Program-made: the position numbers and the translations under genes | NCBI GenBank assembly: GCA_958296015.1 | Contig: CATQIH010000007.1 | Coordinates: forward strand, 124,001 to 188,000 | Source of the DNA: Cyclobacteriaceae bacterium | GTDB taxonomy: Bacteria; Bacteroidota; Bacteroidia; Cytophagales; Cyclobacteriaceae | DNA: 64,000 nt | Reading direction: 5' to 3' | Part shown: positions 9,225 to 18,119 of the stretch, piece by piece | Position numbering within the stretch: the first letter of the stretch is position 1 | Layout of the letters: every line of letters starts with the position of its first letter | Notes under the pieces: generated by a model | Told to the model about the DNA's origin: nothing | Database searches by the model: none | What the model saw: only the letters and a program-made list of their open reading frames with translations

Positions 9225-10417
9225 GAAGGATTTTGTAGTTGGTCGTTGAGACGCTGTACGATCTGGTTGAGACGCTGTACGATCTGGTTGAGACACCATA
9301 ACGATCTGGTTGAGGACACCATATATGGTGTCTGTACGCTATCTATATCTATGGCTTCTGAATCTTCTTTCCGAGGCATCGTATCACCATGCTGAATGAC
9401 CATATCTTTCAGGCAGGCTATCCATAGCGGATGGTCGTTGAGGCTGTCTACCAGTTGCCAGGTATCACCACCGGCTTCCTTGAATTGCTCCTTGTATGTG
9501 TCTCCTACTTCTACGGTAGTTCCAAAGCAATCTGCTACAAATGCAGGGGAGAAAGCCAATACACGTTTGATGCCTTTTTGGGGCCAGGTCCTCCAACACT
9601 ACATCTGTGAAGGGCCGCACCCACGGCACAGGTCCCAGACGTGATTGAAACGTAACAGTATATGTTTTCCTGTGGAATGCCTAGCTTTTCGGCAATCATG
9701 CGTGTGGTCTGAAAACACTGTGCACCGGTAGCAATACTGGTTCTTTTTGTGGTATACATTGCAACAGTCGCCTACTTTTGCAATAATTATCTACCGAAGC
9801 TTTTTCTATTTGCCTCACAGGCAGGCCATGATAACTAAACAGGTAATGATCATAATCTTCATGGTGCTGCATGTATTTTCTGGCTCTCTCTGCATGTGCC
9901 TCAATGAAAAGTGATGATCCGGAAAGTTGCTGATAAACCTCACAGTAGGAATCACCTGCCACAAGCGGGTAATTTCCATCACTTTGTCGATGACAGAACC
10001 AGTGCTGGCCGATGCATACTGCGGAAATAAGGGGATGCAGATGATCTCGCCAACGCACTCCTGCTGTAGCTCTTTCAAAGCACTGGCAATACTAGGGCTT
10101 TGATACCGCATCGCTAGTTTGACCGTATTTTCGCTGCCCAGGCTTTCCTGCAAAAGGTGGCGGACATCCTCTCCATAAAACTTGAGCGGCGAACCCCGAT
10201 CTTCCAGAGCTTCCGGTATTCTTTGGCCGACTTAGGTGCCCGAAAGGGAGCAATGATCAGGTTAACCACAGTCCACCGGGTAACCAGCGGATAATCTACC
10301 ACCCGCTTGTCCATCAGAAACTCGCGCAGATATTTTCTCACATCAGGAGTAGAAGGACTATCGGGAGTCCCCAGGTTTACCAGTAAAAACGCCTTTCTTC
10401 GCTTGATTTGTCTTCAT
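9221..10417 (-). pseudogene. hemH: ferrochelatase, multiply frameshifted
   Basis: Fragments reconstruct ferrochelatase, which inserts ferrous iron into protoporphyrin IX as the last step of haem synthesis. Visible parts are VNLGTPDSP at the N-terminus, KYLREFLMDKRVVDYP, FPQYASASTGSV, LFSYHGLPVRQIEK (with the metal-site His) and FSPAFVADCFGTTVE. Shifts are needed near 10395, 10195, 9925, 9780, 9700 and 9590. Haem synthesis is normally indispensable in aerobic Cytophagales. A real knockout would need a second copy elsewhere, and sequencing indels are an equally good explanation. The C-terminal codons contain a 21-bp tandem repeat. Confidence 0.85.
9248..9311. repeat. 21-bp tandem repeat in the hemH 3' end
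   Basis: Two perfect copies of a 21-bp unit (9248-9268 and 9269-9289; it begins GAGACGCTGTACG) are followed by a third, diverged 22-nt copy. On the coding strand the perfect copies encode LNQIVQR twice. The extra base in the third copy changes frame. Confidence 0.8.
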
Positions 10418-10476
10418 AAATAACCAGAGATGTGTCGTGTTTTATTGACAACGTCTGTTACCAAGCCAATGTTCGT

Positions 10477-11619
10477 TTATAGCTCTTCTGTCGTAAAATT
10501 ATAGAAATTGTTTTGATTGATGCGCTCGTAGGAAGCGTCAGGATAGCTTTCCAGCCAGGCACGTGGCGGCTTTCCGGGCCGCTCACCATATTTGAATTCA
10601 AACCCATGCAATCTGCCTTCTCTTTCCTCCACATAATCCAGTTCTGCCCCTGTGTAGGTTCTCCAAAAATAGGTATTGGTAAAAGCGGACTGGTAATTCA
10701 GTAGCTTCATCCTTTCTGCAATCAGAAAGTTTTCCCACAGTTGCCCTATATCATTTCTGCTACGAACCGGACTTAAATTATTGATAATAGCATTGCGGAT
10801 GCCCAGATCGTAGAAGTAAATCTTGTCCATCTTCGTCACTTCTTTCCTAAGATTTTTGCTAAAACCAGGTAAGCGAAACACTACAAATGACTGCTCAAGC
10901 AGGGTAATATACGAAGCTACCGTATCTTTGCTCATACCCAGCGACGATCCTATTTCCGAAAGAGATACCTGTGAACCTACCTGAAATGCCAGCAAGCGAA
11001 GTAAGTCATTGATCTTTGAGGGGTGCCTGATAGAGGAGATTTCCAAAATATCTTTGTAGAGATACGATGAGCACAGTTCTCGCAGGTATATCCCTTTATC
11101 TTTTGCATTAGAGAGCGAAAGCAACTCTGGATACATCCCGTAGATAAGATATTCTTCCAGCTTTGATTGTATTTCAAAAGCATTATAATCTTCTTTTAGC
11201 TCACACAAAGCGATAGGAAACAGCGTAAATGTCCGGGTTCTACCTGTAAGGGGTTCTTTGGTTTGGTTGGCCAGATCAAAAGAAGACGATCCTGTAGCAA
11301 TGATCTTTAAAGCAGGTAGAGAATCATGTAAAATTTTCAGGTTGATGCCTATATCAGGGATGCGCTGGGCTTCGTCTATAAATAAAAGATCATATCCCTC
11401 TACCAGGAGTTTCATCTTATCCAGATTGCGGCTGGACAGTACCTCTATATACCTTTGCTCGTCAGCGTTAATTTCAAGCTTCTTTAGCAGTATTTCCTGT
11501 AAAATTAGTTTCGTGAGCGTAGTCTTTCCTACCTGCCGGGGTCCATATAAAACAATAATTTTACTTGATTCCAGCAGTTTGTCTTTAATATTACTGAACA
11601 ACGATCTTTTGACAAGCAT
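10477..11619 (-). CDS. AAA+ ATPase with C-terminal DUF4143 nuclease-like domain
   Basis: This complete 380-residue member of the DUF4143/AAA ATPase family has Walker A GPRQVGKTT (residues 26-34), Walker B LLFIDEAQ (78-85), sensor ATGSSSFDLA, a winged-helix-like middle (SLSEIGSSLGMSKDTVASYI) and a C-terminal DUF4143 with the PD-(D/E)xK-like segment AELDYVEEREGRLHGFEFKYG. Such proteins are abundant and often sporadic in Bacteroidota; their role is unclear, though a nuclease or accessory function is inferred. Two strong palindromes lie just upstream and may be its operator. Confidence 0.9.
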   Translation of the reverse strand: MLVKRSLFSNIKDKLLESSKIIVLYGPRQVGKTTLTKLILQEILLKKLEINADEQRYIEVLSSRNLDKMKLLVEGYDLLFIDEAQRIPDIGINLKILHDSLPALKIIATGSSSFDLANQTKEPLTGRTRTFTLFPIALCELKEDYNAFEIQSKLEEYLIYGMYPELLSLSNAKDKGIYLRELCSSYLYKDILEISSIRHPSKINDLLRLLAFQVGSQVSLSEIGSSLGMSKDTVASYITLLEQSFVVFRLPGFSKNLRKEVTKMDKIYFYDLGIRNAIINNLSPVRSRNDIGQLWENFLIAERMKLLNYQSAFTNTYFWRTYTGAELDYVEEREGRLHGFEFKYGERPGKPPRAWLESYPDASYERINQNNFYNFTTEEL

Positions 11620-11663
11620 AAGTAGTGTCCTTTTGATGACCTAACGCAATATGAGTTTGTAAG

Positions 11664-11721
11664 TTAGCCCAATTCGCGTGAATTGCGCTAATATATCAGC
11701 CCAATTTGCGCGAATTGGGCT
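11664..11721 (-). promoter_or_regulatory. twin palindromes upstream of the DUF4143 ATPase
   Basis: Two near-perfect palindromes lie 45-102 nt upstream of the start codon. The first (11664-11691) has arms TTAGCCCAATT and AATTGCGCTAA around CGCGTG. The second (11698-11721) has arms AGCCCAATT and AATTGGGCT around TGCGCG. They share the same design with a GCG-rich centre and AATT shoulders, as expected for a dimeric regulator bound twice or for a structured leader. From 11722 to 12039 I see no coding sequence, only AT-rich spacer. Confidence 0.6.
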
Positions 11722-12039
11722 AATGTGCTTCGCACGCCGGTTTTAACCATCCACAACTGTTAGTACCCACATTGGGATTGTGTAGAGCCAGATGGTAGAA
11801 AGTGGCGTCTATTTACAGACAGTTCTGTGGTTCCTAAAAATTAAGATAATGTCTCAATGTCAACTGTTAGATATTAATAAATAAAGCTACATTGCATTCA
11901 CCAGAAAGAATTTACCATGAGTCTATCTTTGAAAATATTACAACGGGAAGCAATTACTTATCTTATCGGAACAATAGCTAATTGTGGTAATACACTATCC
12001 AAGTGAAAACTATTAGATAAACTATACTCGGTCATAAGC

Positions 12040-12681
12040 ATGTGGCAAGAAAAAAACATAGAAATCGATGCTGTCTCAGAGAAGTACCGCAAATACATTA
12101 TAGGTATTTATCATGAAGAAAAGTCATGGTATGTCTTGTGGGGTGCTGACTTATCCACCAAAGATGAAACTGACAAACTTTGGTTGAATCAACATAAAGA
12201 AATTCTTTTATTTGATAATATAGAAGCTATTCGGAAAGTTGTGTTGTCGCATAGGTATAGGTTATTTGATGATAATAATTTAATGCAATGGGCAAAAGAC
12301 CATGCCTCTAACCAAGCCTACGCTTCTTATGACTTAGATCGCATAAAGTTAGTGATCACTATACGTAACATCCTGAAAAATATAATACCCGAGAATTGTA
12401 TGGAAATTGTAAACTTTATCAACCTCTTTGGTGATTACGCTTACCAACGAGAGAGAGAAAGAGGAGACAAATCTTTGCTAACATTGCATCAGGAAAAAGA
12501 AGTAAGGACATTCTTTGACTATGCTTACGACAACTATGTATGGGACGATCCTGAACATGCTGGTTACCGGAGCCTCAACGAACTGGATTATCTTCGTTTT
12601 GACGAAGAAAAGTTTCAGCAGCACATCCGGCAGATGCTGTCGTTGTTTATGGAAAACACAGCGGTGTGGCAAGAACATTGA
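12040..12681 (+). CDS. hypothetical protein
   Basis: I do not recognise this 213-residue protein. It is soluble, without signal peptide or membrane segment, and rich in aromatic and charged residues. The N-terminal part (YIIGIYHEEKSWYVLWGADL) looks like a beta-hairpin, while the rest is predicted helical and rich in Tyr and Asp near the end (YAYDNYVWDDPEHAGYRSL). It is followed after 7 nt by a TPR-like gene and then by another unknown gene, so the three probably form one transcription unit. Polymorphic-toxin immunity proteins can look like this, but nothing proves it. Confidence 0.55.
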   Translation: MWQEKNIEIDAVSEKYRKYIIGIYHEEKSWYVLWGADLSTKDETDKLWLNQHKEILLFDNIEAIRKVVLSHRYRLFDDNNLMQWAKDHASNQAYASYDLDRIKLVITIRNILKNIIPENCMEIVNFINLFGDYAYQRERERGDKSLLTLHQEKEVRTFFDYAYDNYVWDDPEHAGYRSLNELDYLRFDEEKFQQHIRQMLSLFMENTAVWQEH

Positions 12682-12688
12682 CTTACCC

Positions 12689-13375
12689 ATGAATATAAAA
12701 GAAGCATTCCATATTGCGTTGACCAAACTGTGGCAAGCACAAGACGCTCAGACTGCTATAGCTCGTTTATGGACGTTTTATAGCTAGTTTTCCTCCCAAG
12801 ATCAGGATGGTTATTACAAGCAGCAATGCCTTCGCTGGACCGGATTATTGCTCACTGAAGAAGGTCAGTATACTAACGCACTGGCTGTTTATAACAATTT
12901 GTTGCAGGAAGTAGGCAATGATAACTCCTCACGTCTGGAGATATTGGAACGTAGGGCCATGACCCTGTGGAAGTTGGAAAGAAGCGAGGAAGCATTAACA
13001 GACATAGATACGATACTGACTACCAATGGGCCTGAACATTACTTCATTAAGCTTAATGCTTTAAGCTTGTATGTAACCATTATTGATGCAATGAAAGAGC
13101 CATTTGCAGCGGTATACAAACCTGTTATCGATGAAGTTACCGGTTTTCTGGGTATGGAAACAAGTAAAAATACGGAAGATGAGCAAACTGTAGTGCGCTA
13201 CCTGGTGGAAGAAAATCAGAAAGCCAACCGGGAAATAAGCGGAATACTGACTGCGGACAGCAATGCTACTGCCATGCTGGCTCAACTAAGGCACTTCGGG
13301 CAAAACACCAGCGTAGGGTATTATCAAAGTCTGGCAGAAGAACAGATCAGACAGTTGAAATTATCAGGACAGTAG
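12689..13375 (+). pseudogene. TPR-like gene with an in-frame amber stop
   Basis: The ATG at 12689 gives MNIKEAFHIALTKLWQAQ and runs 32 codons to TAG (12785-12787). The same frame then continues without further stops for 195 codons to 13375, giving EEGQYTNALAVYNNLLQE and RRAMTLWKLERSEEALTDID, a tetratricopeptide-like helix pair. The bases around the stop read naturally as one protein of about 228 residues, so a single nonsense change (or sequencing error) is the simplest explanation. Restart at the TTG codon at 12848 would give 175 residues. The function is unknown. Confidence 0.6.
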
Positions 13376-13408
13376 AGTATATTTCATAGCTCAATTAACC
13401 ATCTTTTA

Positions 13409-14104
13409 ATGATCAATCCAGTCGACAGAAAACAAGCCTTGCAATATGCACTTCCTGCTCACTTTGTGGCGATGGTTCAAAGACATCAGATAGGCCATGC
13501 ACTTGATTTTATCTCTTCTCATGAGGAAGAAACAAAGATTAGAAATGTTTACGATATGGCTGCTCAGTGGGAGGAAAGTGCCAACGATGTAGAAGAAAGG
13601 GTTTTCCTTCATCCGGAGGATGACCTTATGCTATACCCAGCTTTGCTGAGTAATGCTTTGAGCCGTTTTTTTGCAGGTATGGACGTTGATTCTTTTTTTG
13701 TGCTCCCTCATCTCAAGCTAAGTATTGTTGGCGTAGAAGATCAGGATAATCTTCCTTTGCAACGCGCCCGGCAGTTATTGCTTGGTGCCACTGGGGATAA
13801 ACATTATGACGAGGCTTACAAGGTAGATAGCGTCTCTTTTGAAGAAGTTATCCAGGCTTTGTTTTGGATAATCCGCTATGATGCTACCGTCCCGGAGCAT
13901 ATGCTGATCTATCCTGAAAGTGCTGACTACTTCATAACGCTGTGCAAATACGGTAACTTACATTTTCACATAAAAAAGAAAAGTAAACCTGGGGTATTTG
14001 ATCAATTAAGAAAAGCAGGTCTGAAAGCATGGGAAGGACAAGAGTTTGACAGGTTCAGCCATTCATACGCTATAGAAGGAAGATTTACCAGCTCGGAGGA
14101 GTAA
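13409..14104 (+). CDS. hypothetical protein
   Basis: This 231-residue soluble protein is not one I recognise. It has no signal peptide. The N-terminus has MVQRHQIGHALDFISSHEEETKIRN, the middle is mixed alpha/beta (FFVLPHLKLSIVGVEDQ), and the C-terminal part contains FIIR-type strands with two aromatic-rich helices. It lies 33 nt after the TPR-like gene on the same strand, and base composition is like its neighbours. It may act with the two genes upstream. Confidence 0.55.
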   Translation: MINPVDRKQALQYALPAHFVAMVQRHQIGHALDFISSHEEETKIRNVYDMAAQWEESANDVEERVFLHPEDDLMLYPALLSNALSRFFAGMDVDSFFVLPHLKLSIVGVEDQDNLPLQRARQLLLGATGDKHYDEAYKVDSVSFEEVIQALFWIIRYDATVPEHMLIYPESADYFITLCKYGNLHFHIKKKSKPGVFDQLRKAGLKAWEGQEFDRFSHSYAIEGRFTSSEE

Positions 14105-14229
14105 CAGGCAAAGTTAACTCATCATCTGACTGCTTTTTTGAACGATAGATCAAAAAGAAATGCAGTTCCAGGTCTTGACAGATGTAAATAACAAGATCAA
14201 TATCATATAGAATTATAGAATAAGAAAAA

Positions 14230-15000
14230 ATGGCGTATCAATTTTTAGGCTCTGTTATACCGTTTATAATAGGGATAGATTTGCTCTTGCTGGGGTTGGT
14301 GTACCTATCAACCCAGCCTAAAAGAAAAATTGTTCAAAGAGCGGTTTATATCATCGCCACGCTAGGTTTCATAGGGTTTTCATTGTTTAAGATGCTCTTT
14401 ACTATACCTGCGCCGGTTGCCTCCACCCCAGTCGATTTGGAAATCAAAACAGACCAACCATTTACAACGGTTTACTATTTAGCCTGGGATGAGGGGCAGC
14501 CTGAAGTATTTTGGAAAGACATGATTATTAGCCAACACGCCAACCGGTATTTTGAATGGGAAAGCAATGTACGTAACGGACTTCTGATTGCAAAAACGAT
14601 AGGCAACGGTATTGGCTACCAAGCGGTACAGCTTGATGAGGATAAACCTACAAAGGTTAATCTACGACAAGAACATTTTACCATAGATCGTGAAAACAAA
14701 ATAAAAGAGGCTATCCGACGGTACCGATGGACGGAGTATGGAAACTACCTAAGCTACCTGCTGACTGTTTCCTTTATCACTGTTCTGGTTTGGCGGGATC
14801 ATAAAATTTGGTTTTTAACAAAGCGCAGAGTCATAGAAGCAAGCACAAATAGTTTTCATTTGTATGAGCAGAGAATGCAAAGGCAACAGCAACAGGTATG
14901 TCCTAAGATGCGCATACATTACCTGGCAGTGAGCAACTCCTATCAAGGGACTATAAAAGTAGCTATCCTTTTATCAACACAACTTCACATAGCTGCCTAG
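14230..15000 (+). CDS. hypothetical inner-membrane protein
   Basis: This 256-residue protein has hydrophobic helices at about residues 5-27 (FIIGIDLLLLGLVYL), 37-58 (VYIIATLGFIGFSLFKMLF) and 174-190 (YLSYLLTVSFITVLVW). A soluble loop of about 110 residues between the second and third is probably extracytoplasmic. I do not recognise the family. The last 27 bases overlap the convergent pheA end. The final residues (after QQQQ) are low in helical character, and the frame may have been extended there by chance or by a small indel. Confidence 0.5.
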   Translation: MAYQFLGSVIPFIIGIDLLLLGLVYLSTQPKRKIVQRAVYIIATLGFIGFSLFKMLFTIPAPVASTPVDLEIKTDQPFTTVYYLAWDEGQPEVFWKDMIISQHANRYFEWESNVRNGLLIAKTIGNGIGYQAVQLDEDKPTKVNLRQEHFTIDRENKIKEAIRRYRWTEYGNYLSYLLTVSFITVLVWRDHKIWFLTKRRVIEASTNSFHLYEQRMQRQQQQVCPKMRIHYLAVSNSYQGTIKVAILLSTQLHIAA

Positions 15001-16056
15001 CCACTTTACTTCTTTTTTGTATTGGCTCATGATTTCCTGCACGTTTTCATCTTCAAAATGGCCTTCAAAGTCAATGAAGAACCAGTATTTGAAGCTTTTG
15101 CCACGCTTAGCCGGACGGCTTTCTATCTTGGTCATGTTTACCTCACGCTTGTTGAACTCCTGTAAGAAATTTGCCAGGCTTCCGGGTTCATCCGAATGCG
15201 CCAACTTTACCAGGATGGAGGTTTTGTCATTGTTACTACGCTGGTTGACAAAATTCTTGCTGATGATCAAAAACCGGGTTTGGTTGTCAGACGAGTCTTC
15301 TATGTTTTCAAAGAGGATGGGTACGCCAAAATCTTTGGCAGCAATGTGAGAGCAGATGGCCGCACTGTGTTCTTCTTCCGAAGCCATCTTTGCCGCTTTA
15401 GAAGTAGATTCTATCGGTATCAGTTCTACCTTCGGGTTGTTCACTACTTCATCAATAAACTTTTTGCACTGGCGGAAGGCAATGTCTTTAGAGTAAATTC
15501 TTTTGATGTCTTTGAGCGTGTCTGTTTTGCTGGCAAAAGTAAAGTGTACCGCCATCGGCACTTCGGCTACAATGTGCAAGTCATACTCTGCTAGACAATC
15601 GGCGGTTTCGGATACGATTCCCTGCTGGTTGTTCTCTATGGGCACCACGCCAAAGCGCATCATCTCTGAGTTGACCACATCAAAGATAGCCTGAATACTA
15701 TTGATTGCCATGTATTGGCTCATAGCACCAAAGCGGCTCTCGGCTGCCTGGTGGCAAAAGCTGCCACTAGGACCCAGGTAAGCAATGCGTTCCGGCAGCT
15801 CTATGTTGCGGCTCACTGCAAATATTTCCAGAAAGATCGCGTCAATAGCCGTCGCATTCAGCAGTCCGTTGTTCTTACTTTTGAGCCTGTCCAGGATAGA
15901 CTTTTCACGCTCCGGACGATAGATGATGGCATTGGTGGCATTTTTAAGCTCACCTACTTCTTTGACAAGCTGCATACGCTGGTTGAGCAGGGTCAGTAGC
16001 TGATTATCGAGGGCATCGATCTTTTCTCTGAGGTTTTTTAAGGATGTTTGTGGCAT
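14974..16056 (-). CDS. pheA: chorismate mutase / prephenate dehydratase (P-protein)
   Basis: This 360-residue bifunctional enzyme converts chorismate to prephenate and on to phenylpyruvate for phenylalanine synthesis. Residues 1-90 are an AroQ-type chorismate mutase helix bundle (LREKIDALDNQLLTLLNQR). The prephenate dehydratase domain begins IAYLGPSGSFCHQAA and contains VVPIENNQQGIV and the TRFLII block. A C-terminal ACT domain (SLANFLQEF to NMTKIESRPAKRGK) gives feedback by phenylalanine. The ESRP motif of the regulatory site is intact. Confidence 0.95.
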   Translation of the reverse strand: MPQTSLKNLREKIDALDNQLLTLLNQRMQLVKEVGELKNATNAIIYRPEREKSILDRLKSKNNGLLNATAIDAIFLEIFAVSRNIELPERIAYLGPSGSFCHQAAESRFGAMSQYMAINSIQAIFDVVNSEMMRFGVVPIENNQQGIVSETADCLAEYDLHIVAEVPMAVHFTFASKTDTLKDIKRIYSKDIAFRQCKKFIDEVVNNPKVELIPIESTSKAAKMASEEEHSAAICSHIAAKDFGVPILFENIEDSSDNQTRFLIISKNFVNQRSNNDKTSILVKLAHSDEPGSLANFLQEFNKREVNMTKIESRPAKRGKSFKYWFFIDFEGHFEDENVQEIMSQYKKEVKWLGSYVKLC

Positions 16057-16476
16057 ATCAAGGCGTAACTGACGACAAGTTATAAAATTTATGGAAAACT
16101 ACGGTTCTGTCAGCAGAAAGAAAAGTTTTGCGGAAGGAAGAACGGAGTCTGGCATTGAGGAGATAATAAATGCGATTCAATTAGATTTATTTCTTAAATA
16201 ATAACAAAATATGCGCATTTTATTAGGGAGATCTACACCGTTCATAACAATCAGTTAGTCTTACCAAATAAAACCGGCTATTTTGCTTAATAAAATAACA
16301 TAATATTAGTATTATTTAATATTCAGCACCTGGCATTGCATTTATAGCATGTTTGCATAACACAAATCAGGTTTTTGTTCGTATCATAAAGGGGAGATCT
16401 AACAGATCCGTTATGATATTCCAGATAAAACAAGTTTTTTTACTTTCGCATAACAAATACAGGCAAATTAGTTATC
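16057..16476. other. 420-bp AT-rich divergent intergenic region
   Basis: It separates pheA (minus) from the outer-membrane protein gene (plus). I see no gene. TACTTTCG at 16440-16447, 29 nt before the plus-strand start, resembles the Bacteroidota -7 element (TAnnTTTG), but no clear -33 TTG partner is placed correctly. Two GGGGAGATCT/GGGAGATCTA-like hexamers (near 16225 and 16391) repeat in direct orientation. Confidence 0.3.
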
Positions 16477-17310
16477 ATGAAAAACATGTTCATCGTCGTA
16501 GTGATTGTATCTCTTCCAAGTCTGGTATTGGCACAAAATACTACCCTTGAAAAAGATACTCACCAATATCAAAAGTGTTCTTTGACTTTCAACCAATGGT
16601 TATACGTTGGGCTAAGCGGCACCTTTTACTATAATTTTGCCTCTATCAGTGAGGGGGTAATTGTACCAAGCTCTGGTACTACAGCATTCGTTCCTACCCC
16701 TGGAGCAGCTATATCCTTAAAGGTTCGTAAAGATTTCTCCAATAAATGGAGTAGCAGCTTAGGGTTGGGATATGGTAGTTACGGCTTTCGCATAGTAACA
16801 AAATATCCCATGCGAGGAAAGGGAAGCAGCAGCTTTAGCGAAGGACAATGGCAGTTGGCTTCTTATTTCCAATATAATATTTTTGGTTTGTCAGATCAAT
16901 CTCACCTAAAGACCACCCATATATTTACGCGGCTAGGTTTGCTAGCAAACATTCACCCTGTTCAGTATACTTCAAATAGTGTGGCTACTTTTAGCAGAAG
17001 GTATAAAGATGAACCCAAATATATCGATCAAATTTACATAGATAACAAGTTTTGGGTAAAAACCGGATTGTTGGTGGGCATAGGGGTTGATCATCAAATT
17101 GAATCAGGTTTTGTTTTTGGTATGGCTGCGGTTTATTATCTGGGTTTCTCAGAGTTAACCAACTTCAATTACAAAGTCTCTACACAGGATGATGTGAATC
17201 CTAATAAAACATTGTTGAAAACAGCTATCAGCAACAAAGGTTCATTTGTAGGAATAACGTTGGATATTTATCTTCCACCTTTTGGCTATAGGAAATTAAG
17301 GAAACAATAG
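16477..17310 (+). CDS. secreted outer-membrane beta-barrel-like protein
   Basis: This 277-residue protein has a signal peptide (MKNMFIVVVIVSLPSLVLAQ). The mature part alternates aromatic and small residues in amphipathic strands (WSSSLGLGYGSYGFRI, WVKTGLLVGIGVDHQI, SGFVFGMAAVYYLGF), typical of Bacteroidota 'outer membrane beta-barrel' or PorT-like proteins of 8-10 strands. No enzymatic motif is seen. It is monocistronic and followed by an inverted-repeat structure. Confidence 0.65.
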   Translation: MKNMFIVVVIVSLPSLVLAQNTTLEKDTHQYQKCSLTFNQWLYVGLSGTFYYNFASISEGVIVPSSGTTAFVPTPGAAISLKVRKDFSNKWSSSLGLGYGSYGFRIVTKYPMRGKGSSSFSEGQWQLASYFQYNIFGLSDQSHLKTTHIFTRLGLLANIHPVQYTSNSVATFSRRYKDEPKYIDQIYIDNKFWVKTGLLVGIGVDHQIESGFVFGMAAVYYLGFSELTNFNYKVSTQDDVNPNKTLLKTAISNKGSFVGITLDIYLPPFGYRKLRKQ

Positions 17311-17316
17311 CAGAAA

Positions 17317-17404
17317 GGGGTGTACGACAAAATGTAGATTCTTGATGTCTATCACCAGCAGCGATGGAATTAACTCCATCGCTGCCTGCAAATTATTGTA
17401 CACC
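17317..17404. terminator. nested inverted repeats between two convergent genes
   Basis: The inner hairpin GCAGCGATGGA (17358-17368) and TCCATCGCTGC (17375-17385) has an 11-bp stem and a 6-nt loop. An outer pair, GGGTGTAC near 17318 and GTACACCC near 17397, brackets it. There is no T-run, so the inner hairpin may be a terminator of the barrel gene or a structured element; the sense is uncertain. Confidence 0.5.
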
Positions 17405-17515
17405 CGCAGAAAGTAGCCTGTCCCAATGACAAAAAAACATATGGCTATACCTTTGGGAAATGTATTCTGCTCAATTTTGCTCTTGAAACTCGGCAGGACA
17501 CACAATAAGCAGCAT

Positions 17516-17938
17516 CTACACCAGCTTCATGTTCACTTCCATCTGTCCTTCGGTGGCTTTGCTGATCGGGCAGTTGGCACGGGCTTCATCCAGTATCTTT
17601 TGTGCTTTGTCTTTGTCTACTTCCGGCATCTTCACCTCCAGGTCCAAAGCAAAGCGCAGGTCGCCTTTCTCTACCTGCACGGCCTTTACCTTGGCTTTTA
17701 CTTCCGTCTCATTCAAATCCATATTATTGATCTTGGCAATATGGTGAATAGTGCCTTCCAGGCAGGCTGCATAGCTTGCTGCAAAAAGCTGCTCGGGCGT
17801 TACACCTTTCTGTTTGTCATCTTTATCTTCCGTACCAGTCGGCATAAACACGTCGGTATCCAGGGCACCATTTTTAGAAGTAATATGTCCGTATAGACCT
17901 CCTTTAGAAGTCACTTCGCTTGCATATAGGGTTTTCAT
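17516..17938 (-). CDS. ohr: organic hydroperoxide resistance protein (Ohr/OsmC family)
   Basis: This 140-residue protein has the Ohr length. It is a thiol peroxidase that reduces organic and fatty-acid hydroperoxides. The two redox cysteines are present: Cys59 in EQLFAASYAACLEG and Cys123 in ANCPISKATEG. The N-terminal KTLYASEVTSKGG and the tail MEVNMKLV also match Ohr. It stands alone, about 120 nt downstream of a structured intergenic region. No regulator gene (ohrR) is adjacent. Confidence 0.92.
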   Translation of the reverse strand: MKTLYASEVTSKGGLYGHITSKNGALDTDVFMPTGTEDKDDKQKGVTPEQLFAASYAACLEGTIHHIAKINNMDLNETEVKAKVKAVQVEKGDLRFALDLEVKMPEVDKDKAQKILDEARANCPISKATEGQMEVNMKLV

Positions 17939-18119
17939 AGTATAAAAAGTTTATCCTTTCATAAAAAAAGTTCTACAGGATAAAATCAATCTAAGAGCAC
18001 TTTGTTTGAAAAAAGCCGCTATTCCTCTATTATTTTTGTCAACTGCTTTCCATTTACCGTAGCTTATGATATTTTGCCTGTTCTGTTCATATAACAAACT
18101 TTCCTTTATACAAATCTAC

